NCBI GenBank assembly: GCA_963971405.1
Contig: OZ020487.1
Coordinates: 41,823,039-41,887,038 of the forward strand
Length of the DNA: 64,000 nucleotides
Origin: Psococerastis gibbosa
Lineage: Eukaryota; Arthropoda; Insecta; Psocodea; Psocidae
Direction of reading: 5' to 3'
In this document: positions 1 to 10,699 of the stretch, in pieces
Numbering within the stretch: position 1 is the first letter of the stretch
How the letters are laid out: each line of letters begins with the position of its first letter
The notes under the pieces: model-generated
What the model saw: the letters and a program-made list of their open reading frames with translations, nothing else
The model's database searches: none
What the model was told of the DNA's origin: nothing
Translations under genes and position numbers: made by a program

Positions 1-655
1 TGACTAATGCTTCCTTATTAATGCTTTTTCTCCCATAGATTAGTAGAGGGGGCCTTGTAGAGTCAATGTACTAGGTTCCACAAGCCTGTTGTCGGCCCTG
101 ATTGGACCTGCACATTGATGTCGGTGGATGAGTTCGAACCTGTTTTGCCGTTCTGAAAGCGCTGTAAAGTTGCAGGTACCGACGACCAGGCAGTTCCATC
201 TATCATTGGTAATCCTGTAGTGGCCGGCGGGTAGATGGGTTCGCGAAGAACGGGTTTTCTGGCTAAATGTCACCTGCTTCAGTTTTTTTTTTTTTGCAGA
301 ACCGAGCGCGACGCCGCGTGACCCCTGAAGGGCATTCGGAGCTTCACCTTAATCTCCAAGGGCCTAGGTTCTGGGCTGATTTGAAAATTTTTAGGATGCG
401 TTCGACCCACACATTTCATGGGAGCCACCTAAGTATTGTATATTGAATCCAAGGGAGACTCGTTATTGGTGTCCTTCGCCTTGCAAAAACAAAAAAAACA
501 AAACTGTGACACAAGAGTCCAGGCAGTGGTGCTAATAGCACCACCGCGGGGGGCGCACCATTGCTGGGGCGCACCATTGCTGGGGCGCAGCAGAAGTTAT
601 TTACGCCACTGGGTCCAGGTCTGAGGACTAGTAGAGATCCTCTCTATTAACCACA
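1..655. other. Spacer, no gene recognised
   Basis: Mixed-composition DNA with a poly-T run near 281-293 and a short duplication of GCGCACCATTGCTGGG at about 552-585. A 77-codon minus-strand open frame at 40-273 has no recognisable motif. Confidence 0.5.
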
Positions 656-1105
656 CCAACGGGCATACCAAGTTGAATCCACCAGAAGAGCCTGTTCAAA
701 CTGCAGATAACTTGGTAGTGCGCACACCGTTGGCAGGGGAACATCGTGGAACATGATAACTAGTTGAGACTACCAGTTAGTCTAAGTGCGTGTCAAGTCC
801 TGGTCACCTCTGAATTGGTCGTGTACCTCAACTATGGGCTTGTTTTTAGGAGTGGGCCAAAAGGCCCTAAATTCGCCCATATGTGAAATTAAGTCAATTT
901 TCATTATTTCATACTATATGTTCCCCAAGTGGTTCAGAATCCACTATAATCTGGAAGTCCCTCCTGACAGTCAACATCACTTCACCCTGAGGTGAAGGAG
1001 TCTGCCTCAAGGGTACCTCAAGCTAATAAACAGGCTTACTCCCCCCGCCAGGCTGACAGGGTTGCTTAAAGTAGAAATACTGAAAGCTGGCGTTGGAAAA
1101 CAAGC
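656..1105 (+). repeat. R350 dispersed repeat, interrupted
   Basis: Matches copies near 21.4, 22.2-22.7, 35.2, 50.75 and 61.2 kb. The conserved core is a GTGGTTCGGAATCCACT-like block (here CAGAATCC), then GGTGAAGGAGTCTGCC, then CCAGGCTGACAGGGTTGC, ending near GGCGTTGG. No ORF is conserved. A retroposon-6 fragment lies inside at about 829-924. The class is unknown; the B-box-like block hints at a tRNA-derived retroposon. Confidence 0.75.
829..924 (+). repeat. Retroposon-6 fragment nested in R350
   Basis: Contains GTGGGCCAAAAGGCCC and AAATTCGCCCATATG, shared with copies at 13.8, 14.0, 30.3 and 48.4 kb. The R350 sequence resumes on both sides, so this piece inserted later. Confidence 0.6.
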
Positions 1106-2110
1106 AAACAAACATTGACAAAAAAATAGTGATAATGATGCTTGAGTATAACGTAGATTACATTACAGAAGTAAATGATTGAATATACAGTACTGTACTT
1201 ATGTATATTTACACCTTTCACCTTTGGCTGCTCTGATTTTATAAATCTTACAAAATCTTACAATTGCGTGTACAGTATATGCCTTATTGATAGATTTATA
1301 ATTTATACAGTAGGTATGGCTAAAAACTTACAAGTACAAAACTTCTGTATGGCAAAGTATTTAAATCAACCATCAACATTATTTATGAGAAAAAAAATCA
1401 ACTATTAATGATCATTGAGTATCATATTATACCTATACAAGAAAATGATTGAATAGGTACCTACCTAAGTACTTGGACCTTTGCCTGCTATGCTCTCATC
1501 ATCTGCTTTATTGATGGGCTTTATAATTTATGAATCTTCCATGTAAACAATTATACCGTTGGTACAGTAATTTGCTCCATGCTGTATTTGCCTGTCAGGG
1601 AATTGGTGTCGAAGTAAATTGACTTGAGATAGATGGGGTCATAGGTGAATATGCACGTATAGTTTTACTGCAGGTACAGTATTATGCAGGTGAATACGTA
1701 AGCTCAAAGCTGTAGACTAGTATTAAGCCTAATATGGAAAACATAGTCTTCAAGCGTCTTGTACTGTACAATTTCTTACATTACCACTCCATGTTTATGT
1801 TGATGGATTTCCAATTCCACAGTAGCCTTCATTGGCACACTATGACCCTCTGGGGGTTATAGGCTAATTTACTTGCAGGCTCAGAATTACAAAAGGACGG
1901 GTGCAGCTGCAGGGCTAGCCATTGTTAACCAATAGATGAGACAACTGGAGGGGGGAGCCTTAGAAGTGTAAAAAGTAAAACATCTAATGAAATTTGAATC
2001 GTATACAGTTGTCAAACAAACAGGACAAGCACATCGAATGCCGTCCGTTTTGACCCGAGTTATTTTCAATTAACCTTTGACTGCAAAGCAAAAGTATGAA
2101 ATATTGGAAT
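1106..2110. other. AT-rich spacer
   Basis: No gene or clear repeat seen, except that about 1929-2035 resembles 2536-2640 as a weak direct repeat flanking the palindrome at 2191-2457. Confidence 0.5.
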
Positions 2111-2114
2111 GAGA

Positions 2115-2145
2115 GGTAAAGTAAAGTAAAGTAAAGTAAAGTAAA
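2115..2145. repeat. (GTAAA)n microsatellite
   Basis: About six units of GTAAA/TAAAG. Confidence 0.9.
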
Positions 2146-2186
2146 ATGTAATTAATTAGATTACTCGTGACTTCGTGGTAATTCAT

Positions 2187-2461
2187 TTAAATAAACAAAA
2201 AATAACAAAAACTTAGAGTTTTCGAAAAACTTGTTATAACAACTCGAATTAGTAAAACCCAAATAACCGTTAAGAAATTAACTTTGTCTAAGAAACCCAC
2301 TTGTGTTAGTATAAGGGGTTAGTATAAAGGGTTTTATACTGACACAAGTGGGTTTCTTAAACAAAGTTAATTTCTTAACAATTATTTGGGTTTTATTAAT
2401 TCGGGTTGTTATAACAAGTTTTTCTAAAACTCAAAGTTTTTGTTATTTTTTGTTTATTTAA
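2187..2461. mobile_element. Palindromic MITE with TTAA target duplication
   Basis: Two long inverted arms (2191 to about 2318, and about 2330 to 2457) make nearly the whole element a hairpin. The termini are ATAAACAAAAAATAAC and its exact complement. TTAA flanks both ends (2187-2190 and 2458-2461). TTAA duplication is typical of piggyBac-type and Kolobok-type transposons; no transposase is present. Conserved arms suggest a fairly young insertion. Confidence 0.8.
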
Positions 2462-3274
2462 AGTAAAATGTGAAAAAAGGAGCAATGCACGAAATGAAAT
2501 ATTCTGTCCCTAGAAATTACTTCTTCTTGGTCTAAGCCACAATTGGATGAGAAAGCCTTAGAAGTAAGAAAATCAAATATCTCAAGAAGTATCAATCGTA
2601 GAGAAGGTATGCTAATTGTCAAAAATTTTCAGGACAAACAGAAGAAAATTTTCTGAGCATTGTGATACATTATAATTATGTGTCTCTTTTTGACTTTTTG
2701 ATTTGTACACCAAAATATTAAAATAATCATATTATTATAATTTTGGGGACTTATATAGAAATTTTACATCTTCGTCATGGAGCTAATAAAACTATGGAGT
2801 CACCATGTTATATTTCGCCTGTGCTGTAGGACTAAAGCCATGATCACGCCTACTTATAGGGGCATTTTGGCGGGAAATTCAAATTTAATCGCTTTATTAA
2901 AGGTTTTCTTTATTGTTTTCTTTGTTGTTTAATATATTATTGTATGTATTATTTATATTTATTATATATATTGTTTAAAATTTAAATTAAAAGTACCTAC
3001 TGCAAGTTCTACATAAATTTTCTTATTATTATCGAAAAGTAGGGAAAACTTCGCTTAAAATATTGTTTAATGTATAAATTAAAAGTTCTGCAAGCTCTGT
3101 ATAAAAATAATGTTGGTTACGTGGCATGATTTCCCGTTCTAAATAATCTTTAAATAATCTAATAAAAAATAAAATGTTACCACGGTATCAAATGGCAAAA
3201 AGCCCAATCTGCTCCTATGCTACGGAAATAGTCGAAGTCGAGTGGCTTCAATCCGAATGTTTACGATGGGTCTA
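2462..3274. other. AT-rich spacer
   Basis: No gene recognised. It contains the second copy of the weak direct repeat (2536-2640). Confidence 0.5.
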
Positions 3275-3589
3275 TAGTTTTACTTAAGGCACTATATACC
3301 CGGGTATTGTCATCCGCCATTTTTTATCCTATATTTCCTCTATGCTAAGTATTGTAATTATTTTTAAGAAAAGTAAAAAGATTGAAAAAAACGAAAACAA
3401 GTTTTAGTATTTTTCTATGAAACACTTCCCTAATTGGTAGAACGTTTTTTATATAAAAAATAAATAAACAACGATAAATTTCTAATAATCAATAGGTAAG
3501 CGCGCAATGCTTCGCTTATACACCAGACTTATAATGGATACAACATGGCGGATGACAATACCTGTCTAATATAGAGCCCTAGTTTTACT
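3275..3589. mobile_element. TIR element with 10-bp flanking direct repeat
   Basis: Inverted ends share GGTATTGTCATCCGCCAT (left about 3303-3320, right about 3544-3563, reversed). The element, 3285-3579, is flanked by identical TAGTTTTACT at 3275-3284 and 3580-3589. A duplication of 9-10 bp is characteristic of Mutator-like elements; that assignment is inferred from length alone. No coding capacity. Confidence 0.6.
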
Positions 3590-3683
3590 ATGTCTATGAT
3601 CTCCATAAATATGTGCTAATTTCAGGTCAAAACAAATTCAAATTCATTTGTTTTTGAACAACTACTTTTCAGATAAAATTCTG

Positions 3684-3836
3684 TAAGGCGTGTATGGTCA
3701 ATATTCCGTCATTTGTGATTAAAAAAAGTTGAGTTTTTTGTTTTAATGAGACTATTATGTAGGTACTTAACTTATCTACAATATTATAAATTAAATCACA
3801 AATGACGGAGTATTGACCAGTGGAATACACGCCTAA
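3684..3836. mobile_element. Foldback MITE, Harbinger-like (TAA duplication)
   Basis: Inverted arms start GGCGTGTAT at 3687 and end ATACACGCC at 3833. Inner arms share CAAATGACGG. Flanked by TAA on both sides. A TWA duplication and GGC termini fit PIF/Harbinger. Non-autonomous. Confidence 0.65.
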
Positions 3837-4402
3837 AATTCGGTAAATTTCCAACATCATCCACCACACATGACGGGGTCGCTGGACAACCTCCAGCATC
3901 ATCAGGTCGCCCATCTCTAAGACTACACTATCAGACGTATTCCGATCCCTCAGCAGTGAGGTACTTGTCTGCATGTTTCTAAAAGGTCATCATCGTGGCT
4001 GAAGATGTGCTATGTGAAACTTGTACTTCATTATTTGTATGAAACATATGAGGTCGTCACTCTTTTACTTACACGTCACGAATACCCTACGTCCGAAACT
4101 AGCCATTAGACATTACTGATGCCTCAGGTATTTTACCCATTTCTATAGGTAGGTACTTGAAGTTACTTTAAATACTTTGCTGGAATCAATTATTCACACA
4201 TCAAGGCACGATGGTACTTTACTTTAAAAAAAAAAAAATTAAGTAGCTAGGTATCCTACATGAATCAATGAAATGTAAAACAGGGGCATCCAGCATGCAT
4301 TTGCATTGTTCGTTTCGCAAGCTTGTTAGAGTTTAAGTGTTTTTAGTTTAGTTATAATAATTGTATTGCATTGCATTGTATTGTGTTCTATATAATTACT
4401 CA
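3837..4402. other. AT-rich spacer
   Basis: No gene or repeat recognised apart from a poly-A run near 4227 and short TTGCA/TTGTA repeats at about 4363-4385. Confidence 0.5.
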
Positions 4403-4750
4403 TTACTTACTTTTTCGGCGCCATTTCCTCATGGAGGGTCGGCGGCAGAGCTGCGGCGTTTCCAGACGTTTCTGTCTTGCTTGTCCTCCCTTGTGAGCCC
4501 GGTTTCTTGCAGGTCGCTTACAATTTTCCTCTCCAGGGTGAGCTTTGGGCGCCCACGTACTCGGCGTCCAGATACCATCGCCTCTCCCACTCTTCGTAAA
4601 AGCGCTGCTGCCTCTCTCCTTTGCACGTGTCCCCACCAGCTGAGCCTCTTCCCTCTTAGTTTTTGCACCACGTCCGTTGTTCGCATTTCTTCCCGAATGT
4701 CCTCGTTTTCATATGTATCATTTCACTTGTCTATGCTTGCCCTCTAACAA
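4403..4750 (-). pseudogene. LINE-C reverse transcriptase C-terminus (remnant)
   Basis: The minus frame at 4429-4686 reads ...LSWWGHVQRREAA...RGRPKLTLERKI... and ends RSSAADPP. Further open sequence with EDIREEMRTTD lies upstream. The W-GHV-R block followed by GRP is the usual tail of RTE/Jockey-type LINE polyproteins. A second copy of the same family, ending CRAAHPP, lies at 56389-56637. Only the last roughly 90 codons survive, so this is a 5'-truncated dead copy. Confidence 0.7.
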
Positions 4751-4768
4751 TAGTGGATAGCCTAGACA

Positions 4769-4830
4769 TCTTCTTCTGCATTAAATGCCCCTTCTATCGA
4801 AGATTGGCGATCATCATAGCAATTGATAGA
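4769..4830 (-). repeat. LINE-A 3' tail fragment
   Basis: Minus strand carries GCAATT...ATGATGATCGCCAATCTTCG and then the GAAGA tail, matching the end of the LINE-A copies at 20.75 and 53.5 kb. Confidence 0.6.
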
Positions 4831-5067
4831 ATTCCGAGAATGAACGTAAATACAGATTATATTAAGAGTACAGTCGTAGATTCCCAGTAAAAGCCAATCA
4901 GTTCTCCCTTTAAACGTAAAGATATATATCGATAAAGAAAGTTTCATAGGCTGGTGCCCTTTATGGGCAGTTATTGAAGTCAAATATCCCAAGGTTCTAT
5001 TATTCTTTAACCGCAAACTCCATAGTATGTTTAGGCTGGGTTAAATAGAGTTAATGCATAGCTCTAC
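4831..5067. other. Spacer
   Basis: Nothing recognised. Confidence 0.5.
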
Positions 5068-5400
5068 AGCTGTGCGGGATTAGCCACAAAGCAAGGAGTG
5101 GAAATACTACAGGCCCCACGAATTTGGGGGCCCTCCTACTATTAAGGAACACGATGGGTCAAGAACGTCTAAATCATCTGGCTTTGTTGAACATAAAGCA
5201 TGATTTGCTTAAAGAAGTATACAGTATATTGAAAGTATGTTCTCTAAATTTGCCCACATTAAATCCAGAAAAGTTTATTTGTAAGAGTTTTATTTTATTA
5301 AATACCCTAAACTTGAGAACCTACAGCAAACCAAGGGCCCGATGACAGAATTTGCTACAGGCCCCGCGCTGGCTTAATCCGGTACTGCTGTACCGGCCTG
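5068..5400. mobile_element. hAT-like non-autonomous element (degenerate)
   Basis: Left end CAGCTGTGCGGGATTAGCC and right end, read on the minus strand, CAGTACCGGATTAAGCC with nearby CGGGGCC. These resemble the CAGTGCCGGATTA-type termini of the element at 59444-59697. Both ends are followed inward by CTACAGGCCCC. No clear 8-bp duplication was found. Confidence 0.45.
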
Positions 5401-5529
5401 TGTTGCTTGATGTTGACGATTGCATAATCACTTTCCATCAGGGGTAACCCGTTGGCAAGAGTATCTGCATTATCCGTATTGTACCTAGATAAAACCCGTG
5501 TTACTCATTCTCAATGGAGCATAGGGTTG
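5401..5529. other. Spacer
   Basis: Nothing recognised. Confidence 0.5.
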
Positions 5530-6022
5530 ATGTAAATCAGGGGTTCCCAACCTTTTTTGTCCGTGGACCACTAGATTATTTTATGATTTTCCGTGGACCA
5601 CCATGGTTGTGACAGAAAAATCGTTAAATTCTAGGACCATGATCAAGTAGTTTATACTTACAATTACGCGCTAATATTTGTTTAAATGTATAGGATATTA
5701 TAATTCAGTGCCAAGAGTTAGTGTATTTTATTTCCAATTTCCAAAAACTCAGCTGTTTTATTTCCTTATTTCTTACTTTGGCCCGTGGACCACTTTATAT
5801 ATGTATGTCTGTGGACAACCGGTGGTCCATCGACCACAGGTTGGGAACCCCTGCAGTCTGATCGAGGCGTTTATAATACCGGGGTTAAATAAGTACCCTA
5901 GGATTATAACTGTAAACAAACAAATTTTGAATAGCACTTTCCATTATAAAATTATCTTGTTTACCAGTGGATTAAATAAATACCGGTATTATAAATGCCC
6001 CGATCAGGCTGCTGATGTAAAT
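5530..6022. mobile_element. hAT MITE with MITE-C inserted at its last base
   Basis: hAT ends are CAGGGGTTCCCAACCT (5538) and AGGTTGGGAACCCCTG (ending 5853). The 8-bp duplication ATGTAAAT is at 5530-5537, but its partner is at 6015-6022. Between 5853 and 6015 lies a MITE-C copy (5854-6011) with a 3-bp CTG on each side (5851-5853 and 6012-6014). MITE-C therefore inserted into the terminal CTG of the older hAT element. No transposase in either. Confidence 0.8.
5854..6011. mobile_element. MITE-C copy
   Basis: Terminal inverted repeat CAGTCTGATCG...CGATCAGGCTG. The interior ATAATACCGGGGTTAAAT, GTAAACAAACAAATTTTG and TTTCCATTATAAAATTA recur at 11.9-12.25, 37.9 and 44.4 kb. The superfamily is uncertain; CAG/CTG ends with a 3-bp CTG duplication are seen. 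Confidence 0.75.
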
Positions 6023-6904
6023 CAATCGATAATTTGCACATAAAGAAGAAGACTACATTATGCTTATTTTATAGGCTAGACAGAAAAATTATACCTAACA
6101 AATCAAGAAATGCTTAACTTTTTAATCATTAAATGCCGTAGATTTCATTATAGGGCCCATTTTTAATTTCCTGCATTTTCATTTTTATTAATTATAAAAA
6201 ATGTAGAAATCATATCATATTCCTTTTCTTTTTAAATCTCCACCCCCTTCAACCTCTGAATTTCTTGGCAAAAATAATTTGGTACCGAAAAAAAAAATCT
6301 AAGTAAGCTAGGCATTGAAAAATAACTCCGTATAACCTCAACTTATGACCTGAATGAATTAAAGTTGCCTCTCACCTCAGATATACTGGATGTTGTAAGT
6401 ATAGTATTAATTAATGATTGACTAAGCAAAAAAAAATTAATGCGGCTACATATTAACATGGCTTATGTAAATTAGACTTGTAATTTATCGCTCAATTCAT
6501 AAATCAATTCAATTGATATATTTCATAATAAATCGTTCATAAGCAGCAGTAATCTTTGAAGTGAAATCTTGCAGAAATAATTAAGCATCTAGTCGACTCT
6601 TAAGCTGCCACATAATTGTTGAGGTCGAAAAACTTAATACTTAAATCTTGACTTCGCGTAGCAATTTTAATATATTGTAAGATGATGATCATCATTAACA
6701 TAATGTTGAGTTAGCCTAACTCAACTACGGGTTTTCAGCACACGTGGCTTTGTTACCAAGTCAACAAGAATTAGTTCGGAGGATTTCCCATCGGGGGTTT
6801 CTTCGTTTCTTCATCCCACCACAGATAAGAGTAAAAGCCCGGTACACAGGAACGAATCTTGCAGTCACAATTTGCCTACGTCTTTTCCATTGTAGGGAGA
6901 GGGT
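6023..6904. other. AT-rich spacer
   Basis: No gene, RNA or repeat recognised. Confidence 0.5.
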
Positions 6905-7226
6905 GATAAATTTCGAATACCCCAAGATTAACAGGCGAGGGCCGTGGTCAAGTGGTTAGAGAGCTTGCATTTCAATCGCGAGGACGATAGTTCGAATCCA
7001 CAAGGGATTTACTTAATAATTCAGAGTAGAATACTAGAGCGATGAGTCAATCGACCAAAAACCAACAGTCCCTATCAGGACTAAGCCTGATCATGGGAGC
7101 AGCACCCACTCCCGAAAGGTCACCCCCTTCCCCTGACAATGGGCTTCGCCCTAATTGTTCGATGACTGTGAGGCCCAAGCCTCTAATTACTATTAAGGCG
7201 ACAGGCAATGTCCAACTAACCCTATG
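6905..7226 (+). repeat. SINE-2, tRNA-derived
   Basis: Box A TGGTCAAGTGG (6945-6955) and box B AGTTCGAATCC (6989-6999) are spaced like a polymerase III internal promoter. The body and tail match a minus-strand copy at 10.70-11.05 kb and three 3' fragments at 54.8-55.1 kb. The shared sequence starts about 40 bp before box A. Confidence 0.75.
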
Positions 7227-7244
7227 TTAAATAGCTTACTTACT

Positions 7245-7480
7245 TACTTAACGTGTCCGAGCCTTGGACACGTTGTTGTCGCTTGACCCGGTGGTGGAAG
7301 GATTGGCCGACGGGGTAATTCCCGCCGTTACCAGGGACGCCCGATCGCTCATAAGCGCAATCTTCGGGGAGCCTCCTTCCAAGTTAAATAGCTTAAACGT
7401 CAAGACATCTTCTGCTAGCTCTATGGCAACAATGGAGAGAACTCGAACTGCGAGAACCGGGCCTATAACACTAAGCATAC
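7245..7480. other. GC-richer open patch, unrecognised
   Basis: Composition is less AT-rich than its surroundings, with long open frames on both strands (about 7264-7500 plus, 7248-7478 minus). A CGTGTCC...GGACACG hairpin lies at about 7253-7272. No domain recognised. It could be a repeat body or a decayed exon. Confidence 0.3.
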
Positions 7481-9075
7481 ATTATATCTCTGTCTTTCTA
7501 CTTTACGCAGTTAACTTCTTAGATAAGATAAGAGTGAGTTTGGTTCAACAGAAATCCACCTACTGGATTCGAATAATCGGAAAAACCCAGTGTTGCCAGA
7601 CGACCGTCATATTTCATGTCCCTGAATTCAGGCTTTTCCCTCACCACGAGGCTCCTTGTGTCCAGTATTCAGGTATCCAATCACCAATATGTGTCTGCAT
7701 CAGCTAACCTCAGTAGTCAGTATACCTAGCTCCTTGGGCAACACTCTTTCCCCGAAAATATGATGCGGATATTGTAAGACATGAAACACAGTAATGGAGG
7801 AATGCACAAATTTATTTTTCCTCCTACACCTAGTATAGACTGTTGCCCACGCGGGGCTTCTGAATTCAGGCCGTTTCTCAGGTCAGCTCACGTATGGTTA
7901 TAACGAGGATATTTTAAGAAACCAACACAGGAAAGGAGCAATTCAAAAAGGTGAGGGACAAGAATCTTTCTTCTTCCAATACATCCTCCTTTTCCTCCAA
8001 CGCCAAGTAGTCTACTGTCCAGAATTCAGGTCTGTTCTTCTCAAGATCTGGCTCCTGTGTCCAACTTACAAATCCTCCTTTTTCTCTTACGCCGAGTAGG
8101 TAGCCTACTGCATGTCGTCGTGGCGTCCCTGAATCCAAGCCTTTTCTCAGCTTAGCATATGACGGGGAGATTTTAGGAAGAGAAACACAGGAGAAGAGCA
8201 AGACACAAATTGTGGGAAGCCGATTTGTCTTCTTCCTATGCGACCTCTTTTTCCTCCTTCGCTGAATAGGCGACTGTCCACACGGCGTCCCTGATTTCAG
8301 GTTTTTTCTTCTCAACGCCATCAGGCTCCTGGGGTTCAGCTTCTTATTCCTTCTACAAATACTACTTTTCCTCCTACGCCCAATAGCCTACTGTCTTCAC
8401 AGCGTCCCTGAATCCAAGCCTTTCCTCAGCTCAGCATATGAGTGGGATATTTTAAGAAACAAAGCACAGCCAGGAACGGAGGCACACAGTTGTGTGACGC
8501 GAATTTTTCTTCTTTCAATACATCCTCCTTTTCAACCTATGCCAAGTAGCCTATTGTCCTCGTGGCGTCCCTGAATTAATTTATTTTCTTCTCAACACCT
8601 TGCTTCATATTCCTTCTACAACTGCTCCTTTTCCTCCTAGCCCAAAGAGCATACAGTCTTCGTGGCGTCCCTTAAATGGCCTTTTACTTCTCAACACTTT
8701 GGTCCTTTTGCCCACCTTCTTTTTCCTCCCAAAAATACAGCTTTTCCTCCTTCGTCGAGGAGGTTTTTATACGGTTCTCGTGGCGCCCCTGAATTCAAGC
8801 CTATTCTTCACAACCCCTTGGCCCATTTGTCTACCTTCTTCTTCTTCCCCCTTAGTGCCGCGTGCGCAGCGGGGGGGGGGGGGGGTCGCCCGGACCCATT
8901 TCCAGAACTCGCCCCGGTCGGACGCTAACGCCTTGAGCTCGGCCATTGTGTTCCCTCTTGCTCCGGCGAGTTGTTCAATCCTTTCCCATATTATACAACT
9001 GTTAAAAATACTGTCCTCGCGGCGTCCCTGAATTCATGTCTTTGCTTCTCAATACCAGGCTCCTTGTGTCCAGCT
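7480..9075. repeat. Degenerate tandem array (GCGTCCCTGAATTCA units)
   Basis: GCGTCCCTGAATTCA or near variants recur close to 7617, 8122, 8286, 8403, 8566, 8664, 8784 and 9022. They alternate with CAGCATATGA...GATATTTTA and CCTCCTTTTCCTCC blocks, giving irregular units of about 100-250 bp. The left edge (7480-7680) matches 63150-63320 in reverse, so the array sits inside a dispersed element. Frames running through it are not genes. Confidence 0.7.
8828..9000 (-). pseudogene. LINE-D C-terminal remnant
   Basis: Minus strand encodes pieces of ...MAELKALASDRG..., also found at 46.2, 55.97 and 62.2 kb. A run of 15 G (8871-8885) replaces coding bases just before the 3' GAA/GAG tail. It interrupts the tandem array. 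Confidence 0.6.
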
Positions 9076-9340
9076 CCAGGGCTGGAGCCTGCCAGGTATC
9101 CAGCGAGTACTGCACCAATGTCTGGCAGCCGTCAAGACTATTGAGTAACCTCGCTTACCCAACACCTGGGTCGTGCTGCTCCAGCCGGTCAGTCCTATTC
9201 GGTGCACGGCGCGAGGCGTACCTACCTATACCTAACCATACCTACTCCCTTTCTAGGCTACTAAAAGTAAAAGTAGCCTGCACTTCCTCGGAGTTCCAAC
9301 AACGCGGCAAAAGTGAACGTGTTTTGTTTCTGTTGTAATC
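9076..9340. other. Spacer, moderately GC-rich
   Basis: No recognised gene. Short ACCTA/ACC repeats near 9218-9245. Confidence 0.4.
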
Positions 9341-10283
9341 GCGCTTTGTTTACCTATTTGTTTTGCTGTTATTTTGGTACAATTATGGAATAACACCTGA
9401 TTGGATTGACGTCTCTGGGCCGATAATGATTTTGTGATAGTTGCTGCTTCCCTCTAACACCCACAGGTACGTTTTGTATTAAAATTGACTAATAAGCAGG
9501 GTACAGCAGGTTGTAAATGGAGGAAAAAGTTGAAAAGGCATGCTCTGAATCAGGTGTTAATCAGCCAAAGACCAAAGTCTAGGTAGTGTTAATTTTTGTA
9601 ATATTACAACAAAAGGTTCTTTAAGAAGTCTAGGAGACTTTTCGCACAGAATTTTGATTTATAAAAATGTTTAATATCCGGGATGATGGAAAGAAACCTG
9701 TACGAATGCCTACAATATGACATAGGTACAGTTATATATACTGTAAAGTATATAATAATCATTGTCTCGAGATTATAATAATTACTTAACAATGAGCTAT
9801 ATATATAACTCACATGTGACTAACGGCTTTTGAACTATCTTAAGGTAACATAATTCAATGCCATTTTTAAGTGAAAAAATATAGAAGCTTAGTACAGTAT
9901 ATAAGCGTAAAAGTTTGTGTAAAATTCATCTATTTTACACGTTTGGTTGTTTTCCCGTCTGAATACAGTATGCAACTAGTCATTTCATAAAATACATATA
10001 TTTAATAATGCCACTATAGTGTACGGTTAACAATACCAAAAAATATATTTATCAGAAGTAGAAGCATAAGCAAACAGTTTTGCCCTGTATTTACATACTA
10101 CTGGGAATTTTATAATTTCCGTAAAAAGGAGCCTACACAAGAGAATTTGAAAATATTTTGTTTAAATAAATGTGAAATTGGACTTTTGTTTTACGCGGAC
10201 CGTTCGTCTCTTAAATGAATTCGCCAAATTTCTGATAACAAGATATGCAATTGACCCTGTCTAGGAGCAGTTGCCGTTAAGAA
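9341..10283. other. AT-rich spacer
   Basis: Nothing recognised on either strand. Confidence 0.5.
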
Positions 10284-10412
10284 TTAATTTATTCCTGGGG
10301 TTAAAAATGTAAACCAAACAATGTTTAATAGCACTTTCCATTGTAAGATTGTCTTGTTTACATTTTTAATCCCAGGTTAGGATTAAACATAATCGCCATA
10401 ATAGTCCCGCAG
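10284..10412. mobile_element. MITE-C/MITE-A related fragment
   Basis: Shares TAGCACTTTCCATT and TTGTTTACA with MITE-C, and ends with TAATCGCCATAATAG as in MITE-A. Contains an internal inverted pair (AAAAATGTAAAC / TTTACATTTTT). Confidence 0.6.
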
Positions 10413-10575
10413 CAGAAAATATTGAAATACATAAATATTTTTTTATTATAAAAACATACGGATATGTGACAAAACAGATAAGTTTCATTATTTCTTTCTA
10501 TTTTACGACTGTACTATGGCTAAGAAGATTTTTACACTGAAGTTTTGGATGGGTATAGAAACTAAAAGTCTTTAG

Positions 10576-10695
10576 GATCAGTGGTCCGATTATGGCGATT
10601 GGTATTAACTTACTCCTGTAGTTAAACCTGTAAACAAACACATTTTTAATATTAACCCCGGTATTATAATCGCCATGATCGGGCCGCAGTACTGC
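10576..10695. mobile_element. Short MITE-A-like element
   Basis: Left end CAGTGGTCCGATTATGGCGA; right end ATAATCGCCATGATCGGGCC. The interior has GTAAACAAACACATTTTTAA and ACCCCGGTATTATAAT. Confidence 0.6.
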
Positions 10696-10699
10696 TAAT

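Noticed and set aside
7914-8321. 135-codon minus-strand frame
   Set aside because: Lies entirely in the degenerate tandem array; the frame is compositional.
8600-9031. 143-codon plus-strand frame
   Set aside because: Runs through the tandem array and a LINE-D fragment on the other strand; no conserved protein pattern.
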